A DNA stretch of 5,471 bases from an uncultured Prevotella sp. GTDB lineage: Bacteria; Bacteroidota; Bacteroidia; Bacteroidales; Bacteroidaceae. Each line of letters opens with the position of its first letter. Within the stretch, counting starts at the first letter, position 1. The stretch is taken from positions 1 to 5,471 of the forward strand of contig CAKQFF010000122.1 of the NCBI GenBank assembly GCA_934230685.1, given 5' to 3'. Shown here piece by piece: positions 1 to 5,471 of this stretch. The notes beneath the pieces are model-generated. The model was not told the DNA's origin, made no database searches, and saw only the letters and a program-made list of their open reading frames with translations. The position numbers were made by a program, and so were the translations under genes.

Positions 1-61
1 TTTGTAATGGCTGACAAGAGCCCATAAAAGTTTTAGACGACCCATTATTACTTAATTTGAG

Positions 62-126
62 TGCAAACTTACTCATAATTTTTCGTATTCATACACGAAA
101 ATCGATTTTTTTATAGTAAGTTTGCA
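62..126. repeat. Perfect 12-bp inverted repeat with promoter-like cores
   Basis: TGCAAACTTACT at 62-73 is the exact reverse complement of AGTAAGTTTGCA at 115-126, with 41 bp between the arms. Each arm contains TAAGTTTG, one reading right and one reading left. The spacer carries a second small stem (80-86 with 95-101). It could be a pair of divergent promoter cores, a protein-binding operator or an RNA stem. The symmetry is read directly from the bases; the function is inferred. Confidence 0.6.
117..124 (+). promoter_or_regulatory. Candidate -7 promoter element for dnaX
   Basis: TAAGTTTG matches the Bacteroidetes -7 consensus TAnnTTTG and lies 33 bp before the dnaX ATG, which would give a leader of roughly 25-30 bases. 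The matching -33 element (TTTG or TTG, about 20 bp upstream) is not visible near 91-98, so support rests on the -7 match and position alone. The same core appears on the minus strand at 64-71, in the other arm of the inverted repeat. Confidence 0.35.
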
Positions 127-157
127 GTTGAATACTCATTACATACATTATAATATT

Positions 158-2008
158 ATGGGAGAATATATAGTTTCAGCACGAAAATACCGTCCGGCAT
201 CGTTTGACTCAGTGGTTGGACAGACCGCTCTCACCACGACACTACGCAATGCCGTGAAGAGTGGCAAGCTGGCTCATGCCTACCTATTCTGCGGTCCGCG
301 AGGCGTAGGCAAGACCACATGCGCCCGCATATTTGCAAAGGCTATCAACTGCATGCATCCCACACCCGAGGGAGAGGCATGCGGCGAATGCGAGAGCTGC
401 AAGGCTTTTGCCGAACAGCGTTCATACAACATCTTCGAGCTTGACGCCGCGAGCAACAACTCCGTGGAGCATATCAAGTCGCTTATGGAACAGACTCGCA
501 TACCGCCGCAGGTAGGCAAGTACAAGGTGTTTATTATCGATGAGGTTCACATGCTTTCGCAGGCTGCCTTCAACGCCTTCCTCAAGACTCTTGAGGAGCC
601 GCCAGCTCATGTCATCTTCATACTCGCCACCACCGAGAAGCACAAGATATTGCCTACTATTCTGTCGCGTTGCCAAATCTACGACTTCGAACGCATGACC
701 GTAGAGAATACCATCGCCCACCTTAAGCATGTTGCCCAGAAGGAAGGTATCACCTACGAGGACGAGGCTTTGGCTGTGATTGCCGAGAAGGCCGACGGTG
801 GCATGCGCGACGCTCTCTCGATATTCGACCAGGCTGCAAGCTTCTGCCAGGGCAACATCACGTATGCCAAGGTGATTGAAGACCTCAACGAGCTTGATGC
901 CGACAACTATTTCCGCATCATTGAACTCGCTTTGGAGAACAAGGTGAGCGACATAATGGTGCTTCTCAATTCTATCATCGAGAAGGGTTTCGACGGTGGC
1001 AACCTCATCAACGGCTTGGCTTCACACGTGCGCAACGTGCTTATGGCTAAGGATGCTGCCACTCTGCCACTGCTCGAAGTGAGCCAACAGCAGCGCGAGA
1101 AATATGCCGAACAGGCAAGACGCTGCCCTACCAGATTCCTGTATACAGCCTTGAAACTGATGAACCAGTGTGATCTGAACTACCGACAGAGCAGCAACAA
1201 GCGCCTGCTTGTGGAGCTTACGCTTATTCAAGTGGCGCAGATAACCCAACCTGAAGACGCTTCCGACAGTGCGGGGCGTAGCCCCAAACGACTGAAATCC
1301 CTGTTTAAATACATCATTACATCCCGGAACACGGCGGCTCAGCAGGTGGCTGCCCCGGGCAACACTCTTAGTCGTGCCTCAAGACAAAAGGAAGACACGG
1401 CTACCGTTGACGCGCATAATGGCGACACAGCGGCTATCGCTGCTGCTATGGACGGAGCTACATCAAAGATGACAGCCGCTCAAACGCCCCACTCCACAGT
1501 TTCGGCAACCACCGCAACAGCTACAGCAACTGCTCCTAAACGTCCTGCACTTAAACTGTCGGGACTTGGCATCACCTTCCAAAGCCTGCAACAAAAGCAG
1601 CAGACAGAGGTGAAAAAAGAGGCTGAGGTCACCAACAAGGAGGAGAATGAGGAGTTCACGCAGGACATGCTCGACCTGCAATGGCTGTCGATGTGCAACC
1701 GTATGCCACAGAAGATGATTGCCCTTGCATCAAGAATGAAGAATATGAAGCCACGCATTGCCGATTTCCCCAACATAGAAATTGTGGTCGACAACCAAAT
1801 GCTTCTCGACCAGGTGGCTAACATCAAGGGTCGCATACGCGCCACACTCGCCAAGGCTCTGCACAATGGCAATGTGAACATCTCGCTGCGACTTGCCGAA
1901 GCCGAGGAGATAAGCCGACGGATGACCAAGAAAGAGGTGTTCGACGAACTGATGAAACAGAAGGAAGTAAAAGCGTTTGTGGAATCAATGGGTCTTGAAC
2001 TTACATAA
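158..2008 (+). CDS. dnaX: DNA polymerase III subunit gamma/tau (clamp loader ATPase)
   Basis: This 616-residue protein is the ATPase of the clamp loader that places the sliding clamp on primed DNA and, through its C-terminal region, ties the loader to the polymerase. AAA+ landmarks are all present: Walker A GPRGVGKTT (46-54, K52), a zinc module of four cysteines (65, 75, 78, 81), Walker B IIDEVH with D128/E129, sensor 1 ATTE (T158/T159), the SRC motif (R171) and sensor 2 GGMRDAL (R217). Domain III follows to about residue 362, then a low-complexity Ala/Thr/Gln linker, then a conserved C-terminal domain from about 498. I chose the ATG at 158 because the protein then begins MGEYIVSARKYRP, the usual start in Bacteroidales; an in-frame TTG at 122 would add 12 unlike residues and overlaps the inverted repeat. 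The gene ends with tandem stops TAA TAA. The intact length and motifs make the identity nearly certain. Confidence 0.97.
   Translation: MGEYIVSARKYRPASFDSVVGQTALTTTLRNAVKSGKLAHAYLFCGPRGVGKTTCARIFAKAINCMHPTPEGEACGECESCKAFAEQRSYNIFELDAASNNSVEHIKSLMEQTRIPPQVGKYKVFIIDEVHMLSQAAFNAFLKTLEEPPAHVIFILATTEKHKILPTILSRCQIYDFERMTVENTIAHLKHVAQKEGITYEDEALAVIAEKADGGMRDALSIFDQAASFCQGNITYAKVIEDLNELDADNYFRIIELALENKVSDIMVLLNSIIEKGFDGGNLINGLASHVRNVLMAKDAATLPLLEVSQQQREKYAEQARRCPTRFLYTALKLMNQCDLNYRQSSNKRLLVELTLIQVAQITQPEDASDSAGRSPKRLKSLFKYIITSRNTAAQQVAAPGNTLSRASRQKEDTATVDAHNGDTAAIAAAMDGATSKMTAAQTPHSTVSATTATATATAPKRPALKLSGLGITFQSLQQKQQTEVKKEAEVTNKEENEEFTQDMLDLQWLSMCNRMPQKMIALASRMKNMKPRIADFPNIEIVVDNQMLLDQVANIKGRIRATLAKALHNGNVNISLRLAEAEEISRRMTKKEVFDELMKQKEVKAFVESMGLELT
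1505..1534 (+). repeat. Ala/Thr low-complexity tract in the dnaX linker
   Basis: Ten codons alternate Ala and Thr (residues 450-459, ending ATATATA) with a loose 6-base period related to ACAGCT. It lies in the flexible linker between the clamp-loader core and the C-terminal domain, where length and sequence usually drift between species. It is in frame and does not disturb the gene; changes of whole codons by slippage would be tolerated here. Confidence 0.6.
1613..1626 (+). other. A-run with a nearby -1-frame stop in dnaX (possible tau/gamma switch)
   Basis: Codons 486-487 are AAA AAA, followed by G. A shift to the -1 frame here, or transcription of one extra A, would read AGA GGC TGA and stop after residue 489. 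That product keeps the ATPase core and linker but loses the C-terminal domain that begins near residue 498, much like E. coli gamma. However, the in-frame phase is G AAA AAA G rather than the classic A AAA AAG, the run is only six A's, and I see no stable stem within about 10 bases downstream. Function is speculative. Confidence 0.25.
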
Positions 2009-2042
2009 TAACTATTAAAACATATTCAAAAAAACGTAATCT

Positions 2043-3347
2043 ATGAAGAAGTTATTCACTTCTGTGCTACTCGCACTATCGTTGTCTGTACCCACATTGC
2101 AGGCACAAACCGGCTATCAGCCCACCAAAGAGAACCTTGAGGCTCGCCAGCATTTCCAGGACAACAAGTTCGGTATCTTCCTACATTGGGGATTATACAG
2201 CATGCTTGCCACTGGCGAATGGACTATGACCAACAAGGACATCAACTACAAGGAGTACGCCAAGCTTGCCGGTGGCTTCTATCCCTCGCGCTTCAATGCC
2301 AAGGAATGGGTGTCGGCCATCAAGGCTTCGGGGGCTAAGTACATCTGCTTTACCACTCGCCACCACGAGGGTTTCTCGATGTTCCACACTAAGTATTCCG
2401 ACTACAACATCATTGATGCCACTCCCTTCAAGCGCGACATAGTGAAGGAGCTTGCCGACGAATGCCACCGTCAGGGCATCGACATACACTTCTACTATTC
2501 GCATATCGACTGGCAGCGCGAAGATGCCCCGTTAGGACGCACCGGTCTTGGCACTGGCCGACCAAAGGAAGCACAGAACTGGGACTCTTACTATAAGTTC
2601 ATGAACAACCAGCTCACCGAACTTCTCACCAACTACGGCAAGGTGGGAGCTATATGGTTTGACGGTTGGTGGGACCAGGACATCAATCCTTCCTTCGACT
2701 GGCGATTGCCTGAACAGTATGCCCTTATCCACAAACTGCAGCCAGCTTGCCTTATTGGCAACAACCATCACCAGACTCCATTCGAGGGTGAGGACTTCCA
2801 AATGTTCGAGCGTGACCTGCCTGGTGAGAACACAGCCGGACTCTCAGGACAGAAGATAAGCCAACTCCCGCTTGAGACATGCGAGACAATGAACGGTATG
2901 TGGGGATATAGAATCACCGACCAGAACTATAAGTCAACACGCACTCTCATACATTATCTCGTTAAAGCGGCAGGTCGCAACGCCAATCTCCTTATGAACA
3001 TTGGCCCGCAACCCGACGGTTGTCTGCCAGCAATCGCTGTGGAGAGAATGAAAGAAATGGGTGAATGGATGAAGACATACGGCGAAACAATCTATGGCAC
3101 CCGTGGTGGAATGGTTGCTCCTCACGACTGGGGTGTCACCACCGAGAAGAACAACCTCATGTATGTGCATATTCTCAACCTTCAGGACAAGTCGCTCTTC
3201 CTGCCTTTGGAAGGCAGAAACGTGAAGAAGGCTATTGACTTTGTATCACGCAAGGCTGTGAAATTCCAGAAGTGTCAAGGTGGCATAGTGCTTAGCCTTG
3301 ATGCAGTGCCTACGGATGTAGACAAGGTTGTGGAGCTACAGTTCTAA
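2043..3347 (+). CDS. Secreted GH29-family alpha-L-fucosidase
   Basis: This 434-residue glycoside hydrolase probably removes alpha-linked L-fucose from host or plant glycans in the periplasm or at the cell surface. Residues 1-21 form a type I signal peptide with cleavage likely after LQA, and no lipobox cysteine is present. The GH29 barrel covers about 25-350, with FGIFLHWG (43-50, H48), TTRHHEGF (104-111), IWFDGWWD (204-211, D207 the expected nucleophile), FERDLPGEN (255-263), ETCETMNGMWGYR (278-290) and NLLMNIGPQPDG (315-326). The acid/base residue is less clear; E278 is one candidate. A short beta domain (about 355-434) closes the protein, and no extra carbohydrate-binding module follows, so it is a compact member. 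It starts 34 bp after dnaX with no terminator or TAnnTTTG between, so read-through from dnaX is likely. Family is secure; the exact linkage preference (alpha-1,2, 1,3, 1,4 or 1,6) cannot be read from sequence. Confidence 0.93.
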   Translation: MKKLFTSVLLALSLSVPTLQAQTGYQPTKENLEARQHFQDNKFGIFLHWGLYSMLATGEWTMTNKDINYKEYAKLAGGFYPSRFNAKEWVSAIKASGAKYICFTTRHHEGFSMFHTKYSDYNIIDATPFKRDIVKELADECHRQGIDIHFYYSHIDWQREDAPLGRTGLGTGRPKEAQNWDSYYKFMNNQLTELLTNYGKVGAIWFDGWWDQDINPSFDWRLPEQYALIHKLQPACLIGNNHHQTPFEGEDFQMFERDLPGENTAGLSGQKISQLPLETCETMNGMWGYRITDQNYKSTRTLIHYLVKAAGRNANLLMNIGPQPDGCLPAIAVERMKEMGEWMKTYGETIYGTRGGMVAPHDWGVTTEKNNLMYVHILNLQDKSLFLPLEGRNVKKAIDFVSRKAVKFQKCQGGIVLSLDAVPTDVDKVVELQF

Positions 3348-3455
3348 AAAACAAGTTAAGGAGTAAAGGAGTCTGGAGTTAAGCCATTAGTCTGTTTGCA
3401 GACTTTATGTCAATAAAAAACATATGGCTTAACTCCTGACTCCTTTACTCCTTAA
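3346..3455 (-). terminator. Likely intrinsic terminator for the minus-strand genes
   Basis: For leftward transcription the 32-nt stem is followed, after four bases, by six T's in the minus strand (plus-strand A3346-A3351), the arrangement of a rho-independent terminator. The T-tract overlaps the fucosidase stop codon on the other strand. For rightward transcription the same stem would form, but what follows (3456 on) has no T-tract, so termination of the fucosidase message is probably weaker or depends on the stem alone. Confidence 0.6.
3356..3455. repeat. Long imperfect palindrome (32-nt arms) between convergent genes
   Basis: The arm at 3356-3387 pairs with 3424-3455 at 31 of 32 positions; the only mismatch is T3374 against T3437. 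Inside each arm the core GGAGT recurs three times at 7-8 base steps (left arm 3360, 3368, 3375). The 36-nt loop holds a second small hairpin, AGTCTG (3389-3394) with CAGACT (3399-3404) around TTTG. The element fills most of the gap between the fucosidase and phosphoesterase stop codons. It may be a terminator, a dispersed intergenic repeat of the kind seen in Bacteroidales, or both. Confidence 0.9.
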
Positions 3456-3475
3456 TTCCTGTGCCCCCTTAACAC

Positions 3476-4987
3476 CTATTTGTCCAACAGGAACGGTCGA
3501 TTGTTCCTATTGACAATAGTATAGGTATAATTCTGATTAAACCTATTTGTAAAAATCACTTTTATAGTGCGGTATTTCTTCGACGTTGGCTTTGCGCGGA
3601 ACAGATGTTGTGTCTTGGCAAGCTGATGAGGTCGTGGCTTCGTTAGCAGAAAAGCCTCATCATTGTCAGTAAACTGCTGCATGCGTCCCATATACCTGCC
3701 ATCCTCATACCACACCACGCGGCAATGCGGATCCCATTCCCATACGTTTGCCACCACATAGTCTTTCTGTGTGCGAAACTCCCCAGGCTTGTACACACGC
3801 ATCTGCACCATAACCCTTGAGTTAGTGGGGCGATATTGCCATTTCATCTCTGTGCCGTCGACAGTAGCCACCATATAACCATTGGGAGCTCCGTCGCGGT
3901 TGAGGTTGCTTGTCCACCATGCGCCACAGGCAGCTGCTATATTGTGCTGATAGAGATGGGGAGTCACCTCCACATTCTCAAAGAAATGTGTATGTCCGGC
4001 AAACACGTGGCATTCGTAAGGCGCAAGCACTTCGGCAAGCTTATCGGCATTCTCTATGTTGTCGATGGTTTCCATGGAGTTCCAAGCCGGGGCATGCATG
4101 TTGAATATCACCATCACGTCCTTTGGCACATAACTCAAGTCGCGCTCAAGCCATCGCATGTCCTCCTCGGTTATCTCCTCCTCATACTTGCAGTTGCCGC
4201 GATAGTTGATGCTCTTCATCGTTATCACATGACACTTGCCAATGTTGAACGAATAGTTCACCGGGCCGAAATACCGTCCAAACATGCGCTCGGCATAGTT
4301 CTCTACCCCAAGCTCCGAGTTGTGCAGGTCGGCATACGCCTTCTGGAAGTCGTGGTTGCCTATACACTGGAAGAAAGTCATGCGCTTGCTGCGTATCGAC
4401 TGCTTATACTGCGCATATAAGTTCATGTTGTCGAACACCACATCTCCCAACGACATGCCTATCACCTCGCCCGTCTTGCGCAACATACTTGCCGTGTGCA
4501 TAATGCTTGGCACGGTCTCGTTGCGCCAACGTCGCATGTCATGGGCATTGATAATCTGAGGGTCGCTCACGGCTATATAGTGAAACTTATCTATCACCGT
4601 ATCGCGCTTGTGCAGCACGAAGTCAGCCTTCGGACTCTCTGCCATGGCCTCAGCTACTGGCTTATAGAATCCTGCGGCTATGCCGTCTTCCTGCGGCAAC
4701 TTATATTCGCGAGGAGTGGATATCACCACAAACTTGCTGACAGCAGTGTCGGTAGCCAACTGCCACATGCCTTTCTTGTCGGTGCGGCAGAACTCACGTC
4801 CGTTGTTCACAACAACTCCGGCAATACCTTTGCCCTCGTCATCCATTACATAGCCTTTCAGCAGCAAACCCTTATCAATGGGTTTGCCGCTGACAAGTCC
4901 CACAAACAATACTAATCCAAGGAAGACCCTTATGCTCATAAGCAATATCTTTTTAGTCTTCACAAAGATATCCAACTTATGTTTCAT
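3476..4987 (-). CDS. Secreted calcineurin-like metallophosphoesterase (MetallophosN/C type)
   Basis: This 503-residue enzyme is predicted to hydrolyse a phosphate mono- or diester outside the cytoplasm using a two-metal centre; the substrate is unknown. The metal-binding set is complete: SDPQ (D142, Q144), GDVVFD (D182), GNHD (N211, H212), NMHAP (H298) and GHTH (H332, H334). Before it, residues about 41-127 form a beta-sandwich resembling the MetallophosN / carboxypeptidase-regulatory fold (LKGYVMDDEGKGIAGVVV). After it, about 360-500 match the MetallophosC style. A hydrophobic stretch at 18-34 is the signal sequence or anchor. From the first ATG the n-region is long; starting at M17 (4939) would give a standard signal peptide, so that start is a fair alternative. 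It lies 21 bp after the SLBB gene, suggesting one operon. Domain calls rest on motif recognition, not a search. Confidence 0.9.
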   Translation of the reverse strand: MKHKLDIFVKTKKILLMSIRVFLGLVLFVGLVSGKPIDKGLLLKGYVMDDEGKGIAGVVVNNGREFCRTDKKGMWQLATDTAVSKFVVISTPREYKLPQEDGIAAGFYKPVAEAMAESPKADFVLHKRDTVIDKFHYIAVSDPQIINAHDMRRWRNETVPSIMHTASMLRKTGEVIGMSLGDVVFDNMNLYAQYKQSIRSKRMTFFQCIGNHDFQKAYADLHNSELGVENYAERMFGRYFGPVNYSFNIGKCHVITMKSINYRGNCKYEEEITEEDMRWLERDLSYVPKDVMVIFNMHAPAWNSMETIDNIENADKLAEVLAPYECHVFAGHTHFFENVEVTPHLYQHNIAAACGAWWTSNLNRDGAPNGYMVATVDGTEMKWQYRPTNSRVMVQMRVYKPGEFRTQKDYVVANVWEWDPHCRVVWYEDGRYMGRMQQFTDNDEAFLLTKPRPHQLAKTQHLFRAKPTSKKYRTIKVIFTNRFNQNYTYTIVNRNNRPFLLDK

Positions 4988-5008
4988 GATTATTGCTTGT
5001 CTATGTCA

Positions 5009-5471
5009 TTATTTTGTCATATTGGCTATAGTGGCTATCATAGCCGCTATCGACGACATGCTCGAGCCAAGGCTCATAGTCTCAGCCACGCTCATCTTGC
5101 GCTTCAGCTTGGCAGGAATAACGATTTCGCATCCCGGCTGCACCTTCGCACCCTTGCTCAGCTTTGCCACCTTGCCGTTCATATATATTATGTAGCCACG
5201 GCTCTTCACTGCGTCGCTCGCATAGCCGCCAGCCTGGTCTATATAGTAGGATGCACGCTTGCCCTTCTCAAAGGCTATGGTGTTGGCATACATCACAGCT
5301 CCGTTCACCTTTACAGTTCCGTTGTACTGCGGCACAACAAGTTTATCGCCCTCTCTCAACACCATATCGGCGTCCGAACCAGGGTTCTTGATAGCAGCCT
5401 CAAGATCGATACCCACCGGATACTCATCAGGCACCATAAACTGTGATACATTGGAATTCTTTGCTCCCTCT
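5009..5471 (-). CDS. SLBB-domain polysaccharide export protein, C-terminal part
   Basis: The frame stays open to the right edge, so the N-terminus lies outside the window; 153 residues are visible. The Met at 5435-5437 is internal, because the frame continues upstream of it. The visible part resembles the end of Wza-like outer-membrane export proteins of capsule or exopolysaccharide systems. REGDKLVVPQYNGTVKVNG opens an SLBB (beta-grasp) repeat, YYIDQAGGYASDA lies in its core and VQPGCEIVIPAK closes it. The last 28 residues (AETMSLGSSMSSIAAMIATI and the tail) form a hydrophobic helix that may cross or touch the outer membrane. It ends in TAA, 21 bp before the phosphoesterase start. Whether the full protein carries a Poly_export domain and a lipoprotein signal cannot be seen. 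Confidence 0.85.
   Translation of the reverse strand, partial: EGAKNSNVSQFMVPDEYPVGIDLEAAIKNPGSDADMVLREGDKLVVPQYNGTVKVNGAVMYANTIAFEKGKRASYYIDQAGGYASDAVKSRGYIIYMNGKVAKLSKGAKVQPGCEIVIPAKLKRKMSVAETMSLGSSMSSIAAMIATIANMTK

Larger units (their letters stand above)
1..157. other. Non-coding A/T-rich leader upstream of dnaX
   Basis: No convincing reading frame covers this stretch. It is A/T-rich and holds several nested symmetries: a 12-bp inverted repeat (62-73 with 115-126), a 7-bp stem (80-86 with 95-101) and the perfect palindrome AAAATCGATTTT (98-109), followed by a T7 tract that ends at 112. The gene to the left is outside the window, so whether it diverges from dnaX or points toward it is unknown. 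The last 27 bases before the dnaX ATG show no Shine-Dalgarno motif, as is usual in Bacteroidetes. Confidence 0.7.

Noticed and set aside
80..112. Hairpin followed by T7 as an intrinsic terminator or attenuator before dnaX
   Set aside because: The 7-bp stem is A/T-rich with an 8-base loop, and four bases separate it from the T-tract; too weak to call, and it lies upstream of the candidate dnaX promoter core.
149..154. TATAAT resembling an E. coli -10 box
   Set aside because: It is only a few bases before the dnaX ATG and Bacteroidetes housekeeping promoters do not use this motif; it is expected in such A/T-rich DNA.
122..157. TTG start extending DnaX by 12 residues
   Set aside because: The extension is unlike DnaX N-termini, overlaps the inverted repeat and candidate -7 element, and the ATG at 158 gives the expected protein start.
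1273..1285. GGGGC/GCCCC mini-hairpin in dnaX
   Set aside because: A 5-bp stem with a 3-base loop inside coding sequence, with no T-tract or slippery site near it; most likely chance.
1480..1929. Minus-strand open frame of 149 codons inside dnaX
   Set aside because: Antisense to the dnaX linker and C-terminal domain; Ser/Cys/Val-rich with no recognisable domain.
3836..4420. Plus-strand open frame of 194 codons
   Set aside because: It lies entirely inside the metallophosphoesterase gene on the opposite strand and its translation resembles no family; it is a shadow of that gene's codon usage.
4979..5446. Plus-strand open frame of 155 codons across the SLBB gene
   Set aside because: It overlaps a clear SLBB coding region on the minus strand and has low-complexity His/Leu/Ser composition typical of antisense frames.

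Overview
The window looks like chromosomal DNA from a Bacteroidales bacterium, most likely a Prevotella-like genus. Three things point there: the form of DnaX (beginning MGEYIVSARKYRP, with a low-complexity linker before its C-terminal domain), a secreted GH29 fucosidase, and an SLBB-type export protein with the hydrophobic C-terminal tail usual in that order. Start codons lack clear Shine-Dalgarno sequences and sit in A/T-rich leaders, which is also normal there. The genus is an inference from protein style and composition; no search was run.

Layout. Positions 1-157 are an A/T-rich non-coding leader with a perfect 12-bp inverted repeat, and each arm contains a Bacteroidetes-type -7 promoter core, facing in opposite directions. 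dnaX (158-2008, +) encodes the tau/gamma subunit of the DNA polymerase III clamp loader. After only 34 bp comes a secreted GH29-type alpha-L-fucosidase (2043-3347, +). The 128-bp convergent gap (3348-3475) is mostly one large hairpin with 32-nt arms and a single mismatch. It probably ends transcription, mainly for the leftward genes. On the minus strand lie a secreted calcineurin-like metallophosphoesterase with MetallophosN- and MetallophosC-like flanking domains (4987-3476) and, 21 bp upstream of it, the C-terminal part of an SLBB-domain polysaccharide export protein that runs off the right edge (5471-5009).

How the genes fit together. dnaX is a housekeeping replication gene; the fucosidase probably shares its transcript by read-through, with no obvious functional link. 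The two minus-strand genes look like a small operon for the cell envelope or exopolysaccharide. The phosphoesterase substrate cannot be told from sequence.

I found no mobile element, CRISPR array, tRNA, rRNA or clearly new multi-gene system. The points most worth checking are the long convergent hairpin, the two-way promoter-like inverted repeat before dnaX, and a short A-run in dnaX where a -1 shift would give a gamma-like truncated product.
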